64,000 bases of DNA from a virus, in the IMG/VR virus record IMGVR_UViG_3300030012_002828, positions 29,844 through 93,843 of that record; one strand, 5' to 3'. The notes below the pieces were generated by a model. It searched no databases. It was given only the letters and a program-made list of their open reading frames with translations, and was not told the origin of the DNA. The position numbers and the translations under genes are program-made. Of the stretch, positions 9,031 through 19,800 are shown in pieces (position 1 is the first letter of the stretch; each line of letters begins with the position of its first letter).

Positions 9031-9643
9031 ATCTGGTTACCTTGTAGATTTATTAGATTCTAATTGGAACGATGCTATTACAGCATTAAATACTTCTAAT
9101 GGTAATGGAACACTATTAGATGTTCATGCAGTACACCCTATTATTATGTCTATGTCAGATTTTTCAACAGGAAGAACAGTAGATGCACAAGGTAGGTCAA
9201 GAGGTGGTAATAGAATTAATACTGCAAGTAAAAAAGAATCTACAAATGCTGATGGTTTTATTTATTCAAAAGATATTATAGTTATATCTACAACAAGTAC
9301 TTCTATTGAATATCCTACATATGCTTATGATATTAGAAATGAAACATTTACAATGTCTGTTAGTATTAGAACAAGACAAGACGATAGAATACTAAATGAT
9401 AATACAAGAGTTAATCCTACAAGTAATTTTGGTAAGGAAAGAATCCGTAGCCTTTATTTACTTGTACGATATATACTCGAACAAAGGAGAAGAGGTTGGT
9501 TTAAAACAGGTTCTGAAATTTATGAAAATATTAGTTTGATAACTGTACAAGATAGAACGGACTCAAATGATAAAAAGAATAGAATTTTTGGTTATAAAAT
9601 AAATGTTGTTATGAAAAAATTAGCAATCCCCGTAGGTTGTTAA
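9020..9643 (+). CDS. Probable tail terminator/completion protein
   Basis: Starts near 9011-9023. The TTG at 9020 stands six bases after GGTG and is preferred; GTG 9011 and GTG 9023 are alternatives. About 207 residues with a central beta segment ('TSIEYPTYAYDIRNETFTMS'), a basic helix ('RIRSLYLLVRYILEQRRRG') and a final beta strand. This alpha/beta layout, together with the position just before the tail-tube gene, is that of tail terminator proteins. No catalytic motif. Confidence 0.5.
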   Translation: MVSESGYLVDLLDSNWNDAITALNTSNGNGTLLDVHAVHPIIMSMSDFSTGRTVDAQGRSRGGNRINTASKKESTNADGFIYSKDIIVISTTSTSIEYPTYAYDIRNETFTMSVSIRTRQDDRILNDNTRVNPTSNFGKERIRSLYLLVRYILEQRRRGWFKTGSEIYENISLITVQDRTDSNDKKNRIFGYKINVVMKKLAIPVGC

Positions 9644-9671
9644 AAAGTAAGTAAATAAACGGTGAAGAAAA

Positions 9672-12182
9672 ATGAACAATACAGAAACATGGATGGGGTC
9701 AGGACAATCGGTAACTTTAGCACCCGAAAGCGAATTATTTTTAGGATATTCGCCTTATGGCCCGACTTTTGGTAGATATGGAACGAGCAAAGCACATTTA
9801 ATTAAATATTCTTTAGGATATGGAACAGAACAAGATAATACAGAAGTTGGCGCAAATCATGGAATGACGCTTTCTGTACAAATAAATGGTGCAACTCCTG
9901 ATGATGGAGATACTACACTTACTATTTTTAATGCAGGGCATAATTTACAAGTAGGAATGTCAATATCAGGTACTAATATTCCAGCAGGTACAACAATAAC
10001 AGCAATTAATAGTACAACTGAAATTGTCATAAGTCAAGCACCGACTACTAATTTAGCAAATGCCGAAACTTTGCAGGTTGCTCAAAATACACATTTTACA
10101 GATTACTATCATTTAGTACCGGATTTGTATACAGGTTGTACTGCTAAATTTTTCTATACCGATACAAGTACTGCTGAACCAACATATAGATTTTCAGCAG
10201 TAGTAGCAGGTAATGATGCTGATGCAATTTATTTTTCAGGTAATTTATTAGATTATCCTGTATTAAATAGTGATTTTAGTGGCGATTTAAAAAGAGGATA
10301 TATTATATTAGAGGCTAATGGTTCTACTATCCCTGCACCAATATCTTTAGAAAATAGAGGTGCTTGTACTGCAATTACTGTTGGGCCGAGTGTTGGAGAT
10401 AATGATGAATCTATTGTTGGTGCAGAAGGTATTTTTAGTTCATTAAAATTAGATGATATAATTACTTCTTCAACGGGAATACAAATTGGTAAGGTTTGGA
10501 CTTATAGAAATGATGATACGGCTTCTGTATTTAGACAAGATGGTACTGGTGATGGAACACATATTCATACAATGTCAGCAAAATTAGCAACAGTTAAAAG
10601 TATTTCAGGTTCATCAACTTTTAGAACTATTGTTCTTGAAAATATAGTAAATACATCTTCTACCACAACAAAAACTGATTTATCAGGTATTTTTACTGCT
10701 GGGGATATAATTTCTTCAATAAATACAGATAATCAAGATATTGCTATTGCAAGAGGAATTATTGTTGGTCAAGCCTCAGATGGATTAACATGGTTAATAA
10801 GACCAATTGTTGCACCATTAGCAAATGACCATGTTTATTGGGGAAGAGAGGTAAGTGAATTAGTTGGAGGTGTTACTTCAGTACATACTGTTTCACCAAG
10901 AGTATTATCTAACAATTGGATAGGTTTAACAAATTCAGTAGGAATACCTCAAGTTGAACAAGAAACAAAGCAAATGAATATGTCTTTAGCAGGTAGTAGA
11001 AATTACTCATATCAATATAGAGGAATGGAAACAGCAGGGTCAGCAAGTATAGATGTTAATCTAAATCATGGTTCATGGTTGTTTTATGCTTTTGGTGGAT
11101 TAAATTCAGTATCTTTTACCCATACAGATAAAACTCAAACCAATGCTTTTGAATGTGTTGATGCTTCATCATCTGCTCATAAAACTTATGCAGGTTTTAG
11201 TACTGATGCTGATAGAAATACAACAGGTCATACTTCTAACGGTAAATTTCATAGAGTTTTAGCAGGTTCTAAATCTCTTTGTCCACCACTATTACCAAAT
11301 ACAGGTGCAGGTTTATTGACTCTTCCAAGTGAATCAGGTGGTACTTTACAACATGGAATTACTTATACTTTTAATGAAAGAAATGATAACAAACTACCTT
11401 CTTTTAGTTTAGAGTTATTAGTGCAGAAAGGTTCTGTGCTTGATGGAACAAACCGTTCTTTAATGGTTGATAGAAATACATATAGTGAAAATGTATATGC
11501 ACAAATTTATCCCGGCTGTGTAGTAAGTGATATGCAATTAACAGCAAATGAAAATGAAGAAGTTAAGTCTACTTTAAATCTTAATGTTAAGAGAGTGTTT
11601 GAAGCAGAAGGTGGATATGTAGGTAAGTGTTATGATTCAACAAATAACGATACTACGGAATTTAAAAATCTACTAAACTTTGGACAACAAACAGGAAATA
11701 ATACAAATATTGTACAGTCTTTCGTAGACCCATTCTTTTTCTCTAATGGTAGCATAAGTCTATTTGGTCAAGAATTTTTGAAGGTTACATCATTTACAAT
11801 GAACTTGCAAAATGGTCTTCAAGATAAAAGATATATAGGACAGTATAACAAACAAATTAAATCCTATGTTACAGGTCAAAGAACATATGAAATTAGCATA
11901 CAAGCATTAGTATCAGATAGAAGAATATTTGATGAATTAAGAAGGCAAAGTCCTCATAGATTTGTGCTAAACGAAACAGCAGATGGTTCAAATGCTAAAA
12001 TTGTATTGCAGTTTGTGAAACCAAATGGAGAACAAATAACATTAGAATTTGATGATTATCTTATTAGTGCCGCAACATGGCCTATACAAGATGATAGAGG
12101 CCCAGTTCAAGTTGATTTTACTATTATGCCTCTTAGAGTAGGAACATTGAATGCTACTACCCATTGGGTTATGCAATCTTGA
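9672..12182 (+). CDS. Major tail tube protein with immunoglobulin-like insertions
   Basis: 836 residues, much longer than a standard tube protein (150-350). Residues about 60-130 form a repeat-like beta domain ('NAGHNLQVGMSISGTNIPAG') of the kind found decorating phage tails. The C-terminal half carries tube-like segments, including 'GSASIDVNLNHGSWLFYAFG' and 'KVTSFTMNLQNGLQDKRYIG' and the final 'VQVDFTIMPLRVG'. It is followed by the tail chaperone pair with a frameshift and then by the tape measure, which is the canonical order for a tail tube gene. Presence of a long tail is therefore likely. Confidence 0.75.
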   Translation: MNNTETWMGSGQSVTLAPESELFLGYSPYGPTFGRYGTSKAHLIKYSLGYGTEQDNTEVGANHGMTLSVQINGATPDDGDTTLTIFNAGHNLQVGMSISGTNIPAGTTITAINSTTEIVISQAPTTNLANAETLQVAQNTHFTDYYHLVPDLYTGCTAKFFYTDTSTAEPTYRFSAVVAGNDADAIYFSGNLLDYPVLNSDFSGDLKRGYIILEANGSTIPAPISLENRGACTAITVGPSVGDNDESIVGAEGIFSSLKLDDIITSSTGIQIGKVWTYRNDDTASVFRQDGTGDGTHIHTMSAKLATVKSISGSSTFRTIVLENIVNTSSTTTKTDLSGIFTAGDIISSINTDNQDIAIARGIIVGQASDGLTWLIRPIVAPLANDHVYWGREVSELVGGVTSVHTVSPRVLSNNWIGLTNSVGIPQVEQETKQMNMSLAGSRNYSYQYRGMETAGSASIDVNLNHGSWLFYAFGGLNSVSFTHTDKTQTNAFECVDASSSAHKTYAGFSTDADRNTTGHTSNGKFHRVLAGSKSLCPPLLPNTGAGLLTLPSESGGTLQHGITYTFNERNDNKLPSFSLELLVQKGSVLDGTNRSLMVDRNTYSENVYAQIYPGCVVSDMQLTANENEEVKSTLNLNVKRVFEAEGGYVGKCYDSTNNDTTEFKNLLNFGQQTGNNTNIVQSFVDPFFFSNGSISLFGQEFLKVTSFTMNLQNGLQDKRYIGQYNKQIKSYVTGQRTYEISIQALVSDRRIFDELRRQSPHRFVLNETADGSNAKIVLQFVKPNGEQITLEFDDYLISAATWPIQDDRGPVQVDFTIMPLRVGTLNATTHWVMQS

Positions 12183-12227
12183 TTCGAGTAAAATTGACGG
12201 TGAAAATTATGAAAAAAGGTGAATATT

Positions 12228-12608
12228 ATGGAACAAAAGAAAATTATAACAGAAAAAGGTAAATTATTAACAAGAATAGAAAGCGTATTACATTATGTAA
12301 GAATAGACCCTGATGAAGAAGAATATATGAAAGTGTGGGTAAAAGAGCCTACATTCTTCCAATTAGAGCAAGCGCAAATGAAACTATTTAATGTTAATAT
12401 GCAACAACAAGATGTATCATTTGATATGACTGAAGTTTATAGATACTTATTTGAAGCATTTGTAGAAAAGACTGAACCCTCTCTAAGTCCTATTGATTTA
12501 TTGAGAATTAATCCTTATGTTGGACAGCAAATTAAGGCTATCCTACCCGACCCTTTTAGTGTCGTAGAGGTTGATGGTAATTTAAAAGCGAATTCAGAAG
12601 GGCAGTAA
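12228..12608 (+). CDS. Tail assembly chaperone G (short, unshifted product)
   Basis: 126 residues from ATG 12228 with GGTG six bases upstream; the GTG at 12219 is part of the ribosome site. Acidic, helical protein, ending at TAA 12606. It lies between tail tube and tape measure, the fixed position of the lambda gpG-type chaperone, and contains a slippery heptamer near its end (12581-12587) that joins it to a downstream reading frame. Confidence 0.8.
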   Translation: MEQKKIITEKGKLLTRIESVLHYVRIDPDEEEYMKVWVKEPTFFQLEQAQMKLFNVNMQQQDVSFDMTEVYRYLFEAFVEKTEPSLSPIDLLRINPYVGQQIKAILPDPFSVVEVDGNLKANSEGQ

Positions 12609-12802
12609 GAACAGGCAAAATAGATAATCCAAGAATAGCACACGCATTAACATATTATACTTTATCTAAAGAATTAAATATAACTCCTGATGTTGCTATG
12701 AATTTACCTATGAGTATAATTACTGACCTTTTAATGGTACACGGAGAAATTGAACAATTAAAAATGGATGAATTAAATAAACATAAAGGTGGTCTAAAGT
12801 AA
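12228..12802 (+). CDS. Tail assembly chaperone GT, made by -1 frameshift at 12581-12587
   Basis: Zero-frame codons to AAA 12585-12587 are followed, after a -1 slip on T TTA AAA, by 71 open codons in the -1 frame, ending with TAA 12800-12802, which overlaps the tape measure ATG (TAATG). The downstream part reads 'NPRIAHALTYYTLSKELNIT' and so on, helical and without an own start near its beginning. This is the G/GT arrangement conserved in long-tailed phages; total about 191 residues. The shifted frame is read directly from the sequence; that it is translated is inference. Confidence 0.75.
12581..12587 (+). promoter_or_regulatory. Slippery heptamer TTTAAAA (programmed -1 frameshift)
   Basis: The heptamer fits X XXY YYZ in the zero frame (T TTA AAA) and lies 18 bases before the zero-frame stop codon. 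In the -1 frame there are no stops until 12800. I see no strong stem-loop directly downstream, so any stimulatory element would be weak or elsewhere. Confidence 0.75.
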
Positions 12803-14763
12803 TGGCAGAAAGGTATGTTAAGGTTACAGAAGATATGGCTTCTAACCTTGACAAAGTTTCACAGTCATTAAAAGATATTGGTAAATTAGAAACATCCGTA
12901 CTTCAAGGCTTTGTTGAAATAACTAAAAGTAGTACAGCAACAGGACAAGCGTGGACAGGTATTGCTCGTTTCTTTTCAGGTACAGGATTTTGGCAGGTAC
13001 AAAATAAAGTAAAAGCAATTGCTAATCTCTTACAATTTCAACAAAAACTTACAGAAAAAAAGATACAGCAAGAAGAAGAACTAACTTCTCAAGTTGCAAA
13101 AACTGATAAAAATCTTCAAACTGTATTAGAAACACAAACAGCACTTCAGGGTATTTTAGATAGAACAACATCTTTAGAAGATAGAAAAGCAATATTAAAT
13201 TCTAAATATTTTAAAGTATTACAGAAAAGATACGGAACAAGACAGGCAGTTTTTAAATTATTAGAAAGAACAAATAAAGCAGAAAAAAAGGCTAAAGAAT
13301 TTAATGATGCTTTGAATAAAGGTAAAGCAAAAGAAATTAGAAGTCAGTTTAGAAAATTAGAACTGATGGAAGATGAAATAGGTTATTTAAATTCAAGAAG
13401 TGTTTTAAGTAAAGAAGAAGAAGAAAGAAGAGATAACTTAGTAAAATTAGTAAAGGATTATAATTCAGGTCTTGTACTTTCAAAAGATAATATAATACAA
13501 ATGAATAACGAACAATTAACTTTGGCTTCACAAATGCAAGATTACCAACAGGAATATTTTATAGCAAATGATAGGTATAGAGAATTGGTAGCCTCGATTG
13601 CTTCAGAAACAGATGAAAAAGAAAAAGAAAGATTATTAAAAGTTAAAAAAGAATTAGATGAAGAAAAGCAAAGAATACGAAAAGAGCAAAAAGACTTAGA
13701 AGATAAGTTGGGTGCAGAAGGAATTACAGTAAATAAAATAGGAAAAGATGTAAAAGGTTTTGATTCATCAGGTGCTAAAAAACCAAAAGGTATGTTAGGA
13801 TATTTAGAAAAAATGGCTGAAGGTACAGTAATAGAAAAATTATTTAACGCTTGGCATAAAAAACATTTGATAACATTATTTTTGTGGAGAAAGAAAAATA
13901 GTTTTTTAAGTTTGTTTAGAAATCCCGCACGATTAGGAAGGCAAATAGGAATGTTTTTAGGAAAAGCAATTACTTTCTTTATATCCTTTATGGTAATAGG
14001 TTTTCTTTTAATAGCATTTTTAGTAACACTAAAAAGTTTAGGAATTTTTGATTATATAGTTTTTATAGCCAAAGAAATATTTAGAATAGGAAAAGTAGTA
14101 ATGAGTGTTTTAGGAAAGGTATTTGCTGTATTTGCTGTATTTATTACAGACTTAGTTCAATTTATTTCTGATTTATTTTCATCTGATGGTAATTTTGTAA
14201 AATCTGGTGGGAAATTAATTATGTCGGGATTGGCAGTAGTCGGAACTATTCTTATGGGTGTTTTAGAAATTCTTGGGGCTACAATTTGGTCATTATTAAA
14301 ACTTACATTTGGTATTTTCTATGCAGGTTTTAAAGAACAAGGAGGCAAATTTGTTCTTAAATTAATTGGATTTGGTTTAGTATTATTTGGTATGTGGAAA
14401 GTTACATCATTTTTAATTGCGGCCGCAACTTCAAACGGATTTGTTATAGCAATAGGTATATTATTAGCAGGTATTATGAGTTTATTTTCTAATATTCCGG
14501 GAATGGCTGAGGGAGGAATTGCAACAGGCGGTTTAACAATGGTGGGAGAAAAAGGCCCAGAATTAGTTAATTTGCCAAGTGGTTCAAGAGTTTATAGTAA
14601 CCAAGAATCAAGAGGAATTGCGGGTACAACAAATAATATTACTGTAAATGTACAAGGTAGAGTAGGTGCATCAGACGCAGAATTAAGAGATATAGCAAAT
14701 AAGGTTGGAAGGCTTATATCATTAGAAGTTAATAGAACAACATCATCGGGTACAAGGATTTGA
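12802..14763 (+). CDS. Tail tape measure protein
   Basis: 653 residues. Residues 1-330 are a long coiled coil (Lys/Glu/Gln/Leu). Residues about 380-560 hold several hydrophobic membrane-type segments, including 'FFISFMVIGFLLIAFLVTL'. The C-terminal end carries 'GGLTMVGEKGPELVNLPSGS', the typical tape measure signature. This is the usual build of tape measure proteins that set tail length and enter the host envelope during DNA delivery. At about 0.15 nm per residue the tail would be near 100 nm (inference). The ATG is overlapped by the GT stop. Confidence 0.88.
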   Translation: MAERYVKVTEDMASNLDKVSQSLKDIGKLETSVLQGFVEITKSSTATGQAWTGIARFFSGTGFWQVQNKVKAIANLLQFQQKLTEKKIQQEEELTSQVAKTDKNLQTVLETQTALQGILDRTTSLEDRKAILNSKYFKVLQKRYGTRQAVFKLLERTNKAEKKAKEFNDALNKGKAKEIRSQFRKLELMEDEIGYLNSRSVLSKEEEERRDNLVKLVKDYNSGLVLSKDNIIQMNNEQLTLASQMQDYQQEYFIANDRYRELVASIASETDEKEKERLLKVKKELDEEKQRIRKEQKDLEDKLGAEGITVNKIGKDVKGFDSSGAKKPKGMLGYLEKMAEGTVIEKLFNAWHKKHLITLFLWRKKNSFLSLFRNPARLGRQIGMFLGKAITFFISFMVIGFLLIAFLVTLKSLGIFDYIVFIAKEIFRIGKVVMSVLGKVFAVFAVFITDLVQFISDLFSSDGNFVKSGGKLIMSGLAVVGTILMGVLEILGATIWSLLKLTFGIFYAGFKEQGGKFVLKLIGFGLVLFGMWKVTSFLIAAATSNGFVIAIGILLAGIMSLFSNIPGMAEGGIATGGLTMVGEKGPELVNLPSGSRVYSNQESRGIAGTTNNITVNVQGRVGASDAELRDIANKVGRLISLEVNRTTSSGTRI

Positions 14764-14767
14764 TATT

Positions 14768-15778
14768 ATGACACAGACAGGGAGTATTAGTTTAACAATA
14801 AATAATAATGTAATTACAAGAGCCACAGGTAGTTTTATTTCTGATGGTTTTCAGGTTGGTGATACTATTACTTTATTTCAATCAAGTAATAATACAGGAA
14901 CATACTCTATTAGATTAATTGATGCTACTACTATAACTACTGTTGAAAATATAACAGACGAATCTTCTTTTACAGGTGTAGTATTAACAAGCGGAGAAAA
15001 ACTATGGAATAATAGTGCTATAAATTATAATATTACAAGTGATAACACATCAAGTATTCAACATTTTGTTTTTCTAAATTTAGGCGCAAGAGATGGTAAA
15101 GGTTTAACTGAAGAGTTTTTTGCAACTAATAGAATAGGATTAAAAGCAGATTCGGTTGGAATTACCACTTCTAAAACTGTGCCTACTGTTCCAATTCCGG
15201 GTGTTGCTGCTATTACAGGAGAAGCACAAAGTTTAGCATTAGACTTAGGTATGGCTTCAAAATCAATAAATATATCGGGTACTATAACAGACCAATTTAT
15301 TACTAAGGAATTTAAGAAAACAACAGGTTTAGAAAAGAATCCTTCTGTATATATGACAGCCTTTGAAATAGCACAATTAATTCATTCACATGCAGATTCT
15401 TCCGGCCTACAAAAATATCAAACAATGAATGAAATAGTTATTCTTATGCCTTCAAGAGTAGATGGTAGATATAATTATCATAGTTCACTTGCTGAAGCAC
15501 AAGTAAGTAATCCAACAGAATTTACAAGTATAGAAGATTTACCCCTAATACCTTTTAATTATAAAGTTAGGTCACAAGATAATAGGGGTAGTATCTATCA
15601 ATTTTATCCTGATACTGAAGATGGAAAACCATTTACTAACTTTCCTTCTCCTATTCATGCCGGTTCAAAAATAAAAGGCGTTAAAGGATTTATAAGAAGT
15701 TTTAATAGTTCTATTACTGCGGGTTTGCCTTACATTACTTTTACTCTTGATTTTGAGGTAGCAGCAATTATAGGGTGA
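14768..15778 (+). CDS. Probable distal tail/baseplate protein
   Basis: 336 residues, the first gene after the tape measure, the usual position of the distal tail protein. The N-terminal 90 residues form a Thr/Ser/Asn-rich beta domain. The middle contains a Gly/Pro-rich linker ('VPTVPIPGVAAITGEAQSL'). The C-terminal half has a mixed alpha/beta domain ending in a strand ('GLPYITFTLDFEVAAIIG'). No sequence signature is decisive. Confidence 0.5.
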   Translation: MTQTGSISLTINNNVITRATGSFISDGFQVGDTITLFQSSNNTGTYSIRLIDATTITTVENITDESSFTGVVLTSGEKLWNNSAINYNITSDNTSSIQHFVFLNLGARDGKGLTEEFFATNRIGLKADSVGITTSKTVPTVPIPGVAAITGEAQSLALDLGMASKSINISGTITDQFITKEFKKTTGLEKNPSVYMTAFEIAQLIHSHADSSGLQKYQTMNEIVILMPSRVDGRYNYHSSLAEAQVSNPTEFTSIEDLPLIPFNYKVRSQDNRGSIYQFYPDTEDGKPFTNFPSPIHAGSKIKGVKGFIRSFNSSITAGLPYITFTLDFEVAAIIG

Positions 15779-15784
15779 TAATAT

Positions 15785-16864
15785 ATGGTTAATTATAATA
15801 CATACATTGGTAATAAGAAATCTTTAAAATTTCCTGTTATGTCTGATGGTTATGTATCAATTCCTTATAATAAAAATGTAGCAACTACACCCTATGGTAT
15901 TTGGGAAATTTCTGATTCCTTTACAATACAGGCAATTATAACACCATATGATTGTAATGGAAATATAAGAGATACTGTTTTAGACTCAGAAAAAACTATA
16001 TCTGCTTCACCAACTTCAAGCAATCAAAGTAATCATTACTTAAATAATAATCTTAGACTTAAACATAAAATGGTTTTATTTCAATCAGAAAATGTAGAGT
16101 TGTTTTTACAGAATAATACTGTGAATAATGCCAATAACCCTGCTCATTATAGTCTTGGTATGAGGGTTAAAATTACAAACGACGATACTATATTTACAAA
16201 TAATTTAATTATACCTATTAGTAATCATACTAATTTAGATGACACCGATGATATGTATGACGGATTTCAAAAAATTAGAAGTAGAAGATTTGGGGGTTCA
16301 GGTTTAGCAACTTCAAGTAATTCTTATGATACCTTTTTACCTGTCAGTAGCACTTTAGCCCTTAATCAATTTATAATAGGTGATTTATTATATGATATTA
16401 ATAATACATTAATAGGAGAAATTAAGCAAATAGATACATCAGGTACAAAAGGATTACATCTTAGTGGTGTTTATGATGTAACTCCTTATAATAATAGTAA
16501 CTTTGAAATTTATGTAGACCCTGATAAAGAACCTGTATATGTATTAGGGAATTATCATATTGCTGCTTCATTTAATAACGCATCGGGTACAATGAGTTTA
16601 TATTTGAACGGTGTTTTAGTTAATTCAAAACAACACATTGATAGAAAAAATAATATAATAACTGACTTTAATTTTGCAGACGGTGATATTTATATTGGGC
16701 AAAACCCTGATGCTACTGTACCAAGACAAACACAATTTATGGGAGAAATACATGAGTTATCAGTTAATGACGATTTAATCACAGACTTTCCATCTCTCTA
16801 TACACTATTTCCACAAAGAAGAACACTTAAACTATATTTAACATTTGAAGAAGGTGATAATTAA
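15785..16864 (+). CDS. Tail protein with LamG/concanavalin-like domain
   Basis: 359 residues. The C-terminal 110 residues ('HIAASFNNASGTMSLYLNGV' followed by 'GDIYIGQNPDA' and 'FMGEIHELSVND') show the pattern of a LamG-type jelly-roll domain, which commonly binds carbohydrate. Located between distal tail protein and the giant baseplate protein, it may take part in receptor binding. TAATG-type overlap with the next gene. Confidence 0.65.
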   Translation: MVNYNTYIGNKKSLKFPVMSDGYVSIPYNKNVATTPYGIWEISDSFTIQAIITPYDCNGNIRDTVLDSEKTISASPTSSNQSNHYLNNNLRLKHKMVLFQSENVELFLQNNTVNNANNPAHYSLGMRVKITNDDTIFTNNLIIPISNHTNLDDTDDMYDGFQKIRSRRFGGSGLATSSNSYDTFLPVSSTLALNQFIIGDLLYDINNTLIGEIKQIDTSGTKGLHLSGVYDVTPYNNSNFEIYVDPDKEPVYVLGNYHIAASFNNASGTMSLYLNGVLVNSKQHIDRKNNIITDFNFADGDIYIGQNPDATVPRQTQFMGEIHELSVNDDLITDFPSLYTLFPQRRTLKLYLTFEEGDN

Positions 16865-19800
16865 TGAGTTTATATGTTCTAAATAAGGGTAAAACTTCCT
16901 ATAATAACCCTTCTGATGCTTCATATGCTGTTTCTTCTAATGGTATTATTGTTGATACAAGAAGTTCTACTAATTGGTCTTTATCTTCTTACAGTATTAG
17001 CAAAGCAGATAACTTAACTTCTCCAACAGGTACAGGTATTATTAATAGACATTTACCTTCAACTCAAACACTTACAGATGTTTTAGAAAATCCAGTAACT
17101 ACTAAATCTTTCCAACTAAAATTACCGGTAGGACAGGCATTAACTTTAGACCCTCTTTATGATTATTTTGTAGTAATATATTCTACCGAAACATTTGATA
17201 CAAATAATTTTGAAACTCACAAAAATAAAATACATGTAGCAAAAATTACAGAACAAATACAGTTTGATTCTCCTAACGATGCCTTTGAATTTAGTCCTAA
17301 AACAAAAGTAGATAATGTAAAGGGCATAAAGTATGCCATATATAAAGGACATTTAAAAACAGATACAAATGTAGTAGCCGTAGGATTTGGTTTATTAGGT
17401 AATAGTGTTACTGGTAGATATTTTGGTAAATTGACAATTAGCACTCCTGCTGTTTATTTTTATAATGATAGACTTAAAATTAAAAATCAATTAGATTATT
17501 CTACTAAATATGCACTTAAAAAAATAAATAGTACAGAATCAGAATTAACAACTCATTTTGTTACTGAATCGAATAGTAGTGCAAGGGTGGTAGATAAATC
17601 TCCTTTTACTTATTATGTAAATTTAGTAGATAATTTGAAACAAAAAGATTTTATTAGTAATACTGGTATAAGTACTGAATCAGATTTAACTGCTATGGGT
17701 ACTGATGCAACTTATACAGTAGATTTAACTACATGGAATACTTGTTTTAAAAATATAAGAAGAGGTCTATCAGACACCTTTGCTTCATATACAGGCCCAA
17801 GTAGATATATTACTTATGCTAATTCTTCTGAAATTAATAACTTTATGCCTTTTGTATTAGATTTAGATTTAAGTAAAACCATAAATAAAGTAGGTTCTTT
17901 TGGTCAAATAAAATTAGTAGATACAAGTAAAATATTAGATGAAAAAATAAACTTGTATGATGATTTAAAGGTAAGACAAGTAATGTTTGAAGATGATATA
18001 TCTAATAGTCATAGTGCTTTGCTATTTGGTTTAGCATCTATTACATCTGGTTCTAATACAATTAACATTACTAATTTAGAAAATGATACAAGTTTATCTT
18101 TTATTAATGGTTGTGAATTAATAGAAAATAGTAATGGTAAAGTTAATATTAGAATAGGTAATTATTTATTTAAATTAGATACAAATCCAATTGCTATACC
18201 AACTTTAAACTCTACAACTAATGAATTCGAGGGAGTTTTAAATTTTACCCATTGGAGAAGATTAACAGACAAATTTTGGTCAAATACTACTTTCCCAGAA
18301 GATATAACTTTACAACCTTATTTTAGAAAAGAATGGTCTACTATCCTTTCTAATTTAAAAATAGATTTTGATATAGATGAAAATTTATTTAATAGATTAC
18401 AGTTACAACTAAAAGGCGGTCAATTTTCAGGTATGAGATTGAATATAAATACTGTTGATAGTAATAATAAAATTATAACATTAGGTAACATTCCTTCATT
18501 TTCATATCATGGTACATACGATAATATAAATTTGTTAGATTATTTTACAGGTACAGGTATATATGATAAAATTTTGTTTGATGGTTCTGTTGAAGTTATA
18601 GAAGATGAACTAAATGCAGGGGGTCAATTAGTATACAATATAAGTGGAAGAGATGATATTCATAAACTATTAGGGCCAATTATTAATAAATCATTTTTAC
18701 ATGCAAGTGATTATATTTATTCAACAGAACATCCAATACAGGATATTAAAGAAACTGGTACTCAACTTGTTTCAAGTACGAGTTTTGGTGCAAACGGTAT
18801 TTTTGCCGGAGATACTTCTGCAAGACCCTTTAATGGAACTGAATATTTATCTTGGACTTATGGTACTAAATTATATACATCAGATGGAAGATTTATTGCC
18901 GCTTTTAAAGATATAACAAATGTAGGCTTTGTACAAATTAATTTTATTGAACCGGCAAGATGCTATTATCCTAAAACTGAAAATATTTATGTAGCAACCT
19001 CAGATTATATTATTTCCGGTACAGGCATTTCTACCTATAAAGACAGCCCTAATTATGCAAATAATATTAAACACGCTGCTAATAAAGGAATTTATTTTAC
19101 TGCCGGACAAACGCATCCTTCATATGGTAATGTTGAACAACTTGTTGAAAAAGCAGGTACGACAGGTTCATTATCATTAGGTTTTGATATTAATAGTCCT
19201 ACAAATATAAATTCCGATAACGAATTCTTATTCAGATTATCTTCAGAAGGCTTAACTAATACTTATCACAATTTAAAAACTATATCCTCATTAACAAATT
19301 ATGATATTGTTTCTATATCAGGAGAAAATAATAATAATAAAGTAATATCAATAGCACCCGTATCTCCGTTTATTTTAGGAAGAATTGATGAAAATTCTTT
19401 AGATACAAGATATACAAATAGTCAAGGTATGTATTTAATTAATTCACAAAGTTTAACAAATGGTGGTTTAATAAATTATGTACATAATAAAACGCATGAT
19501 TCTATAAATTCAAAAAAATCTTTCAGTATAAATAAATATGATAATATGATATATGGTAGTCCTTTATATAAATACATTGATTTACAAAACAAAACTTCAT
19601 TATTTATAAAAGATACAATTACTCAGACTACTGAATTGGGTTCTACTAATACTTACAATAATCATTACTCTATAATTAAACCTAATTATATTAAATATGC
19701 TACATCTTTTAAGTTTAAAGAAGCATTAACTATTAGAAATTCTAATGATGTAGTTACAAGTGGAACTCCTACAATATATAATGAAGAACAATATTCTGAT

